Below the pieces are notes generated by a model. That model searched no databases. It worked only from the letters and a program-made list of their open reading frames with translations, and was not told the DNA's origin. From Oscillospiraceae bacterium (GTDB lineage Bacteria; Bacillota; Clostridia; Oscillospirales; Oscillospiraceae): 64,000 nt of DNA. Shown piece after piece: positions 43,628 through 51,588 of this stretch. The stretch's first letter is position 1. Each line of letters opens with the position of its first letter. The stretch is taken from assembly GCA_020025575.1 (NCBI GenBank), contig JAHHRW010000010.1:1-64000 (forward strand). Reading direction: 5' to 3'. The position numbers were made by a program, and so were the translations under genes.

Positions 43628-44731
43628 ATGAAAGTAGTCCTGCAAAATCTGACGAAAACATACCCAAACCGCAACAAAAAAGCTCCCGGCCAAGTGGTGG
43701 CCGTGAATGATTTCACCATGGAAATTCCCGATGGAAAGCTGATAGGCCTGCTGGGTCCCTCCGGCTGCGGCAAAAGCACAACGCTGAATCTGCTTTCCGG
43801 TCTGCAAAAGCCTACCAGTGGAAAAATCTTCTTCGGAGAGGACGATGTGACAGATCTTCCCCCAGAAAACCGTGGGGTCGGTCTGGTGTTCCAAAACTAC
43901 GCCCTTTATCCCCATCTGACCGTCAAACAGAACATTACATTTCCTCTGGAAAACCGAAAGGGTGCCGACAAACTGACCAAACAGCAGATGCTGGAAAAAG
44001 CCACCGCCGCAGCAAAGCTGGTGCAGATTGAGGAGCTGATGGATCGCAAACCCAATGAACTCTCCGGCGGTCAGCAGCAGCGGGTGGCCATCGCCCGAGC
44101 TTTGGTAAAGATGCCCCGCATTCTGCTATTGGACGAGCCACTTTCCAATTTGGATGCCAGACTCCGTCTGCAAACCAGAGAAGAACTTCGCCGGATTCAG
44201 CGTGAAACCGGTATTACCACCATTTTTGTCACCCACGATCAGGAAGAGGCCATGAGCATCTCCGATCTGATTGTGGTCATGAATGCAGGCGTGATTCAGC
44301 AGATTGGCGAGCCGCAGCAGGTCTACGACAATCCCTCAAATCTGTTTGTGGCGAAATTTCTGGGGACGCCCCCCATCAATGTTTTCTCCGGCACCATTCA
44401 AAACGGGATGCTGTACATTGGACGCGATGCGGTTCTGCCCTGCAAAGGTCTTGCGGATCAACCTGTCACCGTGGGGATTCGGCCCGAGGGTTTCCAGCTG
44501 TGTGAGGATGGCCCTCTATGCTGCAGTCTCAAGGGGGTAGAGGTCATGGGCCGTGATATCAGTGTGGTATCCACCCACACCGCTTGCCAAAGCCAGACCA
44601 TCCGCTCCATCATCCGTGCAGAAAATGCTGTAGACACCAGCTTGACAACCGTGCGATTCTCCCTAAACCCCAAAAAAGTGTTCCTATTCCACGGAGAAAC
44701 CGGTAATCGTCTGCAATTTGCACAAGAATAA
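43628..44731 (+). CDS. ABC importer ATPase (CUT1/MsmK-like)
   Basis: 367 aa. Walker A GPSGCGKST (about 40-48), Q-loop VFQNYALYP, LSGGQQQR, Walker B ILLLDEPLSNLD, H-loop FVTHDQEEAM; C-terminal TOBE-like domain. It powers the two permeases encoded next. First gene of a four-gene operon behind a consensus promoter. Confidence 0.88.
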   Translation: MKVVLQNLTKTYPNRNKKAPGQVVAVNDFTMEIPDGKLIGLLGPSGCGKSTTLNLLSGLQKPTSGKIFFGEDDVTDLPPENRGVGLVFQNYALYPHLTVKQNITFPLENRKGADKLTKQQMLEKATAAAKLVQIEELMDRKPNELSGGQQQRVAIARALVKMPRILLLDEPLSNLDARLRLQTREELRRIQRETGITTIFVTHDQEEAMSISDLIVVMNAGVIQQIGEPQQVYDNPSNLFVAKFLGTPPINVFSGTIQNGMLYIGRDAVLPCKGLADQPVTVGIRPEGFQLCEDGPLCCSLKGVEVMGRDISVVSTHTACQSQTIRSIIRAENAVDTSLTTVRFSLNPKKVFLFHGETGNRLQFAQE

Positions 44732-44746
44732 GGCAGGAGCAAGGAA

Positions 44747-45640
44747 ATGGAAAAACGAAATCGAAAAGGCTGGCTGTATCTGCTGCCGGCACTCCTGTTC
44801 CTCGGCGTATTTATGGTATATCCGCTGATTGATGTACTGATTTACTCCCTGGAAGAGGGCTATAATTTTGCCTCCCAGACCTATCAGGGCGTGGGAATCT
44901 TTAACTATTCCTATGTGCTCCACGATCCCTATTTTTTGCAGGCAGTGAAAAATACCTTCCTGCTGGTAATCATCACCGTCCCACTATCCACAGGCATCGC
45001 GCTGCTGCTGTCTGCCGGACTCAGCTCCATCAGGCCCCTGCGTCAGGCCTACCAAACCATCTATTTTCTGCCCTATGTGACAAACACCTTAGCCGTGGGC
45101 CTTGTATTTATGATTCTGTTCAAAAGGACTCCCTATTCCGATGGCTTTGCAAATCTGATTCTATCCTGGTTTGGCACCGGTCCCGTGGATTTTATCGACG
45201 GTCCCTACTGGGCAAAAATGTTCGTGCTATGTTTTTACACCATTTGGGTGGTCATGCCTTTTAAGGTTTTGATTTTAACCAGTGCCATGGCCTCTGTCAA
45301 TCAGAACTACTATAACGCTGCCAGGATAGACGGCACCTCTTCTCTGCGTATTTTTACCAGAATCACCCTGCCCATGATTTCCCCTACGGTGTTTTATCTG
45401 ATTATTACGGGTTTCATCGGCGCATTTAAGGCATACAGTGATGCAGTTGCCCTGTTTGGCACGGATCTAAACGCCGCCGGCATGAATACCATCGTGGGTT
45501 ATGTATACGATATGCTCTACGGAAACAGCGGCGGGTATCCGTCCTACGCTGCGGCAGCCGCAATCATACTGTTCGCCATCGTATTGACGATCACCTGCAT
45601 CAACCTGATGGTCAGTAAAAAACATGTCCACTATGAATGA
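44747..45640 (+). CDS. ABC sugar-type permease, MalF/UgpA family
   Basis: 297 aa, six helices, EAA-type loop (NYYNAARIDGTSSLRIFTRITLPMIS). Ribosome site GGCAGGAGCAAGG. It forms a heterodimer with the next gene product. Confidence 0.87.
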   Translation: MEKRNRKGWLYLLPALLFLGVFMVYPLIDVLIYSLEEGYNFASQTYQGVGIFNYSYVLHDPYFLQAVKNTFLLVIITVPLSTGIALLLSAGLSSIRPLRQAYQTIYFLPYVTNTLAVGLVFMILFKRTPYSDGFANLILSWFGTGPVDFIDGPYWAKMFVLCFYTIWVVMPFKVLILTSAMASVNQNYYNAARIDGTSSLRIFTRITLPMISPTVFYLIITGFIGAFKAYSDAVALFGTDLNAAGMNTIVGYVYDMLYGNSGGYPSYAAAAAIILFAIVLTITCINLMVSKKHVHYE

Positions 45641-45651
45641 GGAAAATCGAT

Positions 45652-46527
45652 ATGGCAAAAAAAGTTGATTATGAAAACATTGCCCACACCTCCAGAACAC
45701 GAAGGAACATGGTCCGGGCCATTACCTATGTGTTTCTGACCATTTGGGCGTTGATTGTGCTGTTCCCTTTTTACTGGATGGTTCTATCCTCCATAAAAAG
45801 CTACGGTGCATATAATTCTGAGTATATTCCCCAGTTTTTCACCCTCTCCCCCACATTAGAGAACTATGTGCAGGCGTTTACTGCTGTACCTTTGGCGCAG
45901 TACTTTTTGAACACCGTGATCTTCACCGTTTCCACCACTGCCATCATGCTGGTTGTCACAGTGCTGGCAGCCTTCGCTTTCGCAAGGCTCAACTTCAGGG
46001 GCAAAGATCTCGTCTTTACCCTGTTTCTGGCGCTGATGATGATTCCAAACGAGCTGGTCATCATCACCAATTTTGTCACCGTCACCAATCTGGATATGCG
46101 AAATACCTTTCTGGGGCTGATTCTCCCCTCCGTCACTTCCATATTCTACATCTACCTGCTGAAAGAAAATTTCTCCCAGATTCCGGATGAGCTTTACTAT
46201 GCCGCTAAGGTAGATGGAACCTCTGACCTGAGATACCTTCTGAAGGTGATGGTTCCCATTTGCAGGCCCACCCTCATCACCATCACCATCCTGAAGGTCA
46301 TCGAGTGCTGGAATTCCTATGTGTGGCCCCATCTGATTACCGATCAGGAGTCTTATTTTTTGGTGTCAAACGGTATCCAGTCCATTCGCGAAAACGGCTT
46401 TGGACGGGAGAACATCCCCGCCATGATGGCCGCTGTGGTGGTCATATCGGTTCCGCTGATTCTTTTATTCTTGATTTTCCGTAATAAAATCATGGAAGGC
46501 GTGTCCAGAGGAGGAATCAAGGGATGA
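45652..46527 (+). CDS. ABC sugar-type permease, MalG/UgpE family
   Basis: 291 aa. Start at 45652 because GAGGAAAATCGAT precedes it; the earlier in-frame ATG overlaps the previous gene. Six helices, EAA loop DELYYAAKVDGTSDLRYLLKVMVPICRP. Confidence 0.87.
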   Translation: MAKKVDYENIAHTSRTRRNMVRAITYVFLTIWALIVLFPFYWMVLSSIKSYGAYNSEYIPQFFTLSPTLENYVQAFTAVPLAQYFLNTVIFTVSTTAIMLVVTVLAAFAFARLNFRGKDLVFTLFLALMMIPNELVIITNFVTVTNLDMRNTFLGLILPSVTSIFYIYLLKENFSQIPDELYYAAKVDGTSDLRYLLKVMVPICRPTLITITILKVIECWNSYVWPHLITDQESYFLVSNGIQSIRENGFGRENIPAMMAAVVVISVPLILLFLIFRNKIMEGVSRGGIKG

Positions 46528-48131
46528 AACATCTGCGAACATATACCTGCCTGCTGCTGGTGCTGGCAAGCCTGCTGGGTCTAGCTGGATGCCACGGCTC
46601 CCGAGGGCTGGACGCCTTTCAGATTCCAGAGGAATTTGACACTTCCAGACCGTATGAGATTACTTTCTGGGCGAAAAACGACACCAACAAGACCCAATCG
46701 AACATTTATGAAAAAGCCATCAAGGACTTTGAATCCATATATCCCAATATTCATGTAAATCTGCGGCTTTACACGGACTATGGCAAGATTTACAACGATG
46801 TCATTACAAACATTTCCACAGGCACCACCCCCAATGTATGCATCACCTATCCGGATCATATTGCAACCTATATGACCGGAACCAACAGCGTTGTCCCTCT
46901 GGACGAACTGTTGGTCAACCCAAAATACGGTCTTGGCGGCAGTGAAGTGGCCTTTGATGCGCCTGTGAAAGCGGAAATCATTCCCCAATTTCTGAAAGAA
47001 TGCTTTATCGGCGGTCATTACTACGCACTGCCCTATATGCGCTCCACAGAGGCCTGCTATATCAACAAAACTTATGTAGAATCCTTGGGCTATACCCTGC
47101 CGGAGCAGCTCACATGGGATTTCATCTGGGAAGTATCCGAAGCCGCCGCCAAAAAGGGCGCTGACGGTAACTACCTTCTGAACGGCCAGCCCGTTATGAT
47201 TCCTTTTATCTACAAATCCACCGACAACATGATGATTCAGTTACTTCGTCAGGCCGGTGCCGGCTATTCCACCGATACAGGTGATATCCAGATTTTCAAC
47301 GACACCACCAGAGGGATTCTGGAAACTGTCGCCTCCCATGTGAAAACCGGGGCTTTCTCTACCTTTAAGATATCCAGTTATCCTGCCAACTTTTTGAATG
47401 CCGGCCAGTGCGTCTTTGCCATCGACTCCACTGCCGGAGCTACATGGATGGGTACCAATGCACCCCTTTCCGATATCAGCGGGGATAAGCTGGTGGAATT
47501 TGAAACCGAAGTACGCCCCATCCCCCAGCTTGACCCCAATCATCCCCAGATGATTTCTCAGGGGCCTTCTGTTTGCGTGTTCAATAAGTCGGATCCTCAA
47601 GAAGTTCTGGCATCTTGGCTTTTTGTCCAATATCTTCTGACCAACGATGTGCAGATTGCCTATTCCCAAACCGAAGGCTATATTCCCGTCACCGCAAAAG
47701 CCCACAGTGACGCTGGATATCAGGAGTATCTTTCCCGTGCCGGGGAGGACAATGGATTTTACTATGATGTAAAGCTGAAAGCATCCAAGCTGCTGCTGGA
47801 CAACATGGAAAACACTTTTGTAGCCCCTGTATTCAATGGTTCGGCATCCCTGAGAGACGCCGCCGGACAGCTGATTGAAAACACTGCAAAATCTGTCAGG
47901 CGAAATGAGCAGATTGATGATGCCTACTTTGATACGCTTTATGAAAACATTTCTTCCCTGTACCGACTGGATCAGATTGGAAATCAAGGTGCATTCTCCT
48001 CTGCAAAAGAAAAAGATCTGGGAAAACTTCCCACAACTTCCGTGATTTTGCTCAGTTCTCTTGGCGCTGCATGGCTCTGCATTGTAGCTTATGCCGTTTT
48101 CAAGAGATTCCAGGAGAAAAAGTCCCGTTAA
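46524..48131 (+). CDS. Solute-binding lipoprotein with extra C-terminal membrane helix
   Basis: 535 aa, about 100 longer than usual family 1 binding proteins. Lipobox GLAGCHG (Cys near 23), binding-protein fold (ITFWAKNDTNKTQSNIYEKAIKDFESIYPNI, YYALPYMRSTEACYINK, TEGYIPVTAKAH), then a linker and a hydrophobic helix (about 508-527) ending in RFQEKKSR. It is therefore held to the membrane at both ends, which is unusual. ATG overlaps the permease stop by 4 bp. The polar substrate, probably a sugar, cannot be named. Confidence 0.85.
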   Translation: MKHLRTYTCLLLVLASLLGLAGCHGSRGLDAFQIPEEFDTSRPYEITFWAKNDTNKTQSNIYEKAIKDFESIYPNIHVNLRLYTDYGKIYNDVITNISTGTTPNVCITYPDHIATYMTGTNSVVPLDELLVNPKYGLGGSEVAFDAPVKAEIIPQFLKECFIGGHYYALPYMRSTEACYINKTYVESLGYTLPEQLTWDFIWEVSEAAAKKGADGNYLLNGQPVMIPFIYKSTDNMMIQLLRQAGAGYSTDTGDIQIFNDTTRGILETVASHVKTGAFSTFKISSYPANFLNAGQCVFAIDSTAGATWMGTNAPLSDISGDKLVEFETEVRPIPQLDPNHPQMISQGPSVCVFNKSDPQEVLASWLFVQYLLTNDVQIAYSQTEGYIPVTAKAHSDAGYQEYLSRAGEDNGFYYDVKLKASKLLLDNMENTFVAPVFNGSASLRDAAGQLIENTAKSVRRNEQIDDAYFDTLYENISSLYRLDQIGNQGAFSSAKEKDLGKLPTTSVILLSSLGAAWLCIVAYAVFKRFQEKKSR

Positions 48132-48144
48132 CACCTGTAAAAGA

Positions 48145-48172
48145 TTGATTTTTATTTTCAGAAGAGTATAAT
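48145..48172 (+). promoter_or_regulatory. Promoter of the lipoprotein gene
   Basis: TTGATT (48145-48150), 16 nt, TATAAT (48167-48172). Confidence 0.7.
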
Positions 48173-48215
48173 ATGGTTCGTGAGGAAAATAAAAACTATG
48201 AAATGAGGAATGAAA

Positions 48216-48956
48216 ATGAAAAAGTTCGTTGCACTGTCCATGGCTCTTGTTCTGGCTCTGTCCATGTTTGGCTGCTCTTCCGCTGCCAAGGATGACCCCA
48301 GCAAGAAATCCGAAGGCGTCATGACCTACACTGAGTACGCTGCTGCCCCTGTTGAATCCGAAGTTGTCATCGAGGCTTATGTTCAGGCAAAGCAGTCCTG
48401 GTGGGAAGACAAGGCTACCGTCTACGCCCAGGATGCTGACGGCGCTTACTTCCTGTACGATATGGCCTGCTCCAAAGAGGACTATGAAAAGCTGACCACC
48501 GGCACCAAGATCAAGGTTACCGGCTACAAGGCTGAGTGGTCCGGCGAAGTTGAAATCATCGATGCTACTTTCGAGATCCTGGAGGGCAACTTTGTTGCAA
48601 CCCCCATGGACGCTACCGCACTGCTGGGCACCGATGAGCTGATTCAGCATCAGAACCAGCTGGCTTCCTTCAAGGGCATGACCGTTGAGGCTTCTCAGAC
48701 CCAGGACAAGCAGGATGTTGCTTTCCTGTACAACTGGGATGGTTCCGGTCAGGATGGCGATGACCTGTACTTCAACGCTTCTGTCAATGGCCAGACCTAT
48801 ACCTTTGTCATTGAGTCCTACCTGTGTGACAAGACCACCGATGTCTACAATGCCGTCAAGTCTCTGAAGGTTGGCGACAAGATTGATATGGAAGGTTTCC
48901 TGTACTGGTATGAGGGCGTAAATCCCCACATCACCTCTGTGACTGCCGCAAAGTAA
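48216..48956 (+). CDS. Hypothetical lipoprotein with OB-like domains
   Basis: 246 aa. Start at 48216 because GAGG is spaced seven bases from it; the ATG at 48210 is too close. Lipobox LSMFGCSS. Two similar halves seem present, each a small beta domain: VVIEAYVQAKQSWWEDKATVYAQDADGAYFLYDM ... GTKIKVTGYKAEW and MTVEASQTQ ... LYFNASVNGQTYTFVIE ... VGDKIDMEGFLYWYEG. This suggests an OB-fold-like protein. Codon use is strongly biased (AAG, GGC, TCC), as in well-expressed genes. Function unknown; anchored outside the membrane. Own promoter and terminator. Confidence 0.78.
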   Translation: MKKFVALSMALVLALSMFGCSSAAKDDPSKKSEGVMTYTEYAAAPVESEVVIEAYVQAKQSWWEDKATVYAQDADGAYFLYDMACSKEDYEKLTTGTKIKVTGYKAEWSGEVEIIDATFEILEGNFVATPMDATALLGTDELIQHQNQLASFKGMTVEASQTQDKQDVAFLYNWDGSGQDGDDLYFNASVNGQTYTFVIESYLCDKTTDVYNAVKSLKVGDKIDMEGFLYWYEGVNPHITSVTAAK

Positions 48957-48971
48957 TTCCATAACGACCGC

Positions 48972-49009
48972 AAAGGGCGCACTCCGAAGGGAATGCGCCC
49001 TTTGTTTTT
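48972..49009 (+). terminator. Terminator of the lipoprotein gene
   Basis: Stem AAAGGGCGCA / TGCGCCCTTT (48972-48981 / 48994-49003), then GTTTTTT. Confidence 0.85.
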
Positions 49010-49132
49010 TAGAATTTTCCCTGGGGGCACAGGACACCGTTGGCTTGCTCGAAGTTGATTGTAAAGTGACAAATCTGTAATGGTAATCCGGAGTCAAAGA
49101 TGATATGATGTTCAAAATAAGGAGTTGTTTCT

Positions 49133-49801
49133 ATGGATAAGATTTTGCTTGTAGAGGATGATGCATCCATCATCCATGCCCTCAGCAGTTTTTTAACAAC
49201 CGAACATTTTCTGGTGGAATCTGTAACCGGACAAAGCGATGCCATTACCGCTCTGGAGCATAAAGCCCCGGACTTGGCGCTGGTCGATATTTCTCTGGCA
49301 GAGGGCAATGGATTCGCTGTCTGTTCCCGGGCAAAAGAATTGGGGGTCCCTGTCATTTTCTTGACTGCCTCCAGCGATGAATACAGCGTGGTCACTGGGC
49401 TTGATATGGGCGCAGACGACTATATTTCCAAACCGTTCCGCCCCAGAGAGCTGGTTTCCCGGATTCGCAGTGTCCTGCGCAGAGTCGGAAAACGGCAAAA
49501 CATTATCACGATCGGGGAACTCACCATCGATATGGATAAGGGCAGTGTCCTGCGCCATGGACAGAATGTATATCTGTCTGCCCTGGAATACAAGCTGTTC
49601 CTTGTTTTTCTCAACAACCGGGGACAGGTGCTGAGCCGGGATCGGCTGTTGGAAGAGATCTGGGACTGCGCCGGGGATTTTGTAGGAGACAACACCCTCA
49701 CGGTGTATATCAAACGGCTGCGAGATAAGATTGAGCCTGACCCCCAGAACCCCATCTACATCCGAACCATCCGAGGGATGGGCTACCAGCTGGAGGGATG
49801 A
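49133..49801 (+). CDS. OmpR/PhoB-family response regulator
   Basis: 222 aa, ribosome site AAGGAG. Receiver domain 1-115 with the acidic pair (VEDD), phospho-acceptor Asp52 (LVDIS), Thr (LTAS) and Lys (SKPF); winged helix 128-222 (TVYIKRLRDKIEPDPQNPIYIRTIRGMGYQL). It is phosphorylated by the kinase whose gene overlaps by 4 bp and very likely acts on the phased repeats in front of the ABC genes. Confidence 0.92.
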   Translation: MDKILLVEDDASIIHALSSFLTTEHFLVESVTGQSDAITALEHKAPDLALVDISLAEGNGFAVCSRAKELGVPVIFLTASSDEYSVVTGLDMGADDYISKPFRPRELVSRIRSVLRRVGKRQNIITIGELTIDMDKGSVLRHGQNVYLSALEYKLFLVFLNNRGQVLSRDRLLEEIWDCAGDFVGDNTLTVYIKRLRDKIEPDPQNPIYIRTIRGMGYQLEG

Positions 49802-50802
49802 GCGTGTTTCAGAACAACAAAGAACTTCATTTTGGTCTGGGTATCTTGATGGTTTCCACCGTTATATTGTCCGTGGTTGGATTTTGCTTTTCGTCCGTCT
49901 GCGGAAGTTTGGTGATGGTCGCCTGTATGGTGACAATGGGTGTATATTGTGCCACAGAATACTACCGCTACCGGCAGCTGCAAAAACTCAGTCATGATTT
50001 AGACACCCTTCTGGCTGCCGGTACCCCTCTGCCCATTCGGGGCTATGCTGAGGGGGAGCTTTCCATTCTTGCGAATCAGATTCAAAAAATCACCATACAG
50101 CTCAGCGAGTCTGCCGAGGCAAGCCAATCCGATAGACTGTACTTAGCGGATTCTCTGGCAGATATTTCCCATCAGCTGCGAACCCCTCTGACCGCCATGA
50201 ATCTCACCGCCACCATGCTCCGTGACCCAAATCTCCCCAGCGAAAAACGGATTGCACTTGCAAGAGATCTGCAAAGTCTTCTATCCCGTACCGACTGGCT
50301 GGTGGAAAGTCTTTTGAAATTAAGCAAGCTGGATGCAGGCACGGTCACACTGGCAAAAGAACCTGTTGCCGTCTCGGAGCTAATTCACCGCGCAGCATCC
50401 GCCATTGCAATCCCCATGGATTTGCGCAATCAACAGCTTGTTGTGAACTGCACCCAGGAGCAATTCGTTGGCGATTTAATCTGGACATCTGAGGCACTGG
50501 GCAATATCCTAAAAAACTGCATGGAGCATACCCCCGATGGCGGTAGCATTACAGTTACCGCTCTGGAAACTGCGCTTTATACCCAGCTGGAAGTGACCGA
50601 CACGGGCTCCGGATTCCAACCAGAGGATCTGCCCCACCTGTTTGAACGATTCTATCGAGGCAGCAACGCATCCCAGACAAGCTACGGCATCGGGCTTGCC
50701 CTGGCCCGAACGGTCATTGTGTCCCAGAATGGAACGGTACAGGCAATGAACACGCCATCCGGAGCAAAATTCGTGATTAAATTCTATAAACAGGTTATTT
50801 GA
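49798..50802 (+). CDS. Sensor histidine kinase, Bce-like module
   Basis: 334 aa. Two N-terminal helices with almost no extracellular loop (about 12-55), typical of intramembrane-sensing kinases that detect peptide antibiotics through a partner transporter. H-box DISHQLRTPL with His125; N-box (GNILKNCMEHTP), G1 (DTGSGF), F (LFERFYRG) and G2 (GIGLALAR). HAMP and PAS domains are absent. Confidence 0.9.
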   Translation: MSVFQNNKELHFGLGILMVSTVILSVVGFCFSSVCGSLVMVACMVTMGVYCATEYYRYRQLQKLSHDLDTLLAAGTPLPIRGYAEGELSILANQIQKITIQLSESAEASQSDRLYLADSLADISHQLRTPLTAMNLTATMLRDPNLPSEKRIALARDLQSLLSRTDWLVESLLKLSKLDAGTVTLAKEPVAVSELIHRAASAIAIPMDLRNQQLVVNCTQEQFVGDLIWTSEALGNILKNCMEHTPDGGSITVTALETALYTQLEVTDTGSGFQPEDLPHLFERFYRGSNASQTSYGIGLALARTVIVSQNGTVQAMNTPSGAKFVIKFYKQVI

Positions 50803-50823
50803 AAAATCAGACACCAGCTGCTT

Positions 50824-50878
50824 TGTGACGATTCTGTCACAAGCGTGTCACTTGGGTGTCACTTTGCCCCTGTATACT
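50824..50878 (+). promoter_or_regulatory. Promoter with four 11-bp-phased repeats before the Bce-like ABC genes
   Basis: TGTGAC at 50824, then TGTCAC at 50835, 50846 and 50857, each exactly 11 bp apart, followed by TATACT at 50873-50878. Phased direct repeats covering the -35 region are a normal binding site for OmpR-family regulators, and one is encoded just upstream. Confidence 0.75.
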
Positions 50879-50907
50879 AAAGGCATATCAAACAGGAGGT
50901 CATTCCT

Positions 50908-51588
50908 ATGGAAATTCTAAGAGTTGAGCACCTTTCTAAGATTTATGGAAAAAATGAAAATCAGGTTCGGGCATTGGATGATGTGTCCTTCTCCGTGGAG
51001 AAGGGTCAGTTCGTCGCCATCATTGGCCCCTCCGGTTCCGGCAAGTCCACCCTGCTGCACATACTGGGTGGTGTTGACCGCCCCACATCCGGAAAAGTCT
51101 TTCTGGATGGGCAGGATGTTTTTGCCCAGAATGAAGACCAGCTGGCCATCTTCCGCCGCCGGCAGGTGGGTCTCATCTACCAGTTTTACAATCTGATTCC
51201 CGTTTTGAATGTGACAGAAAACATCACTCTGCCTGTTCTCATGGATGGGCGCAAGGTAAATGAGCAGCGGCTGGATGAGCTGCTCACCACACTGAATCTG
51301 CACGGAAGGGAAACACACCTTCCAAATCAGCTGTCCGGCGGTCAGCAGCAGCGGGTTTCCATTGGCAGAGCCTTGATGAATTCCCCTGCCGTTGTATTGG
51401 CAGATGAACCCACCGGCAACCTGGATTCCAAAAACTCCCAGGAAATTGTAGAGCTGCTGAAACTTTCCAACAAACAATACGGGCAGACGCTCATTGTCAT
51501 TACCCACGATGAATCCATCGCATTGCAGGCAGACCGAATCATTACCATTGAAGATGGTCATATCTGGCGAGATGAGGTGATTCGATGA
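50908..51588 (+). CDS. ABC ATPase, BceA/LolD-like
   Basis: 226 aa, ribosome site AACAGGAGGTC. Walker A GPSGSGKST, Q-loop LIYQFYNLIP, signature LSGGQQQR, Walker B VVLADEPTGNLD, H-loop VITHDESIA: the MacB/BceA class working with FtsX-type permeases. Its stop overlaps the permease start. Confidence 0.9.
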   Translation: MEILRVEHLSKIYGKNENQVRALDDVSFSVEKGQFVAIIGPSGSGKSTLLHILGGVDRPTSGKVFLDGQDVFAQNEDQLAIFRRRQVGLIYQFYNLIPVLNVTENITLPVLMDGRKVNEQRLDELLTTLNLHGRETHLPNQLSGGQQQRVSIGRALMNSPAVVLADEPTGNLDSKNSQEIVELLKLSNKQYGQTLIVITHDESIALQADRIITIEDGHIWRDEVIR

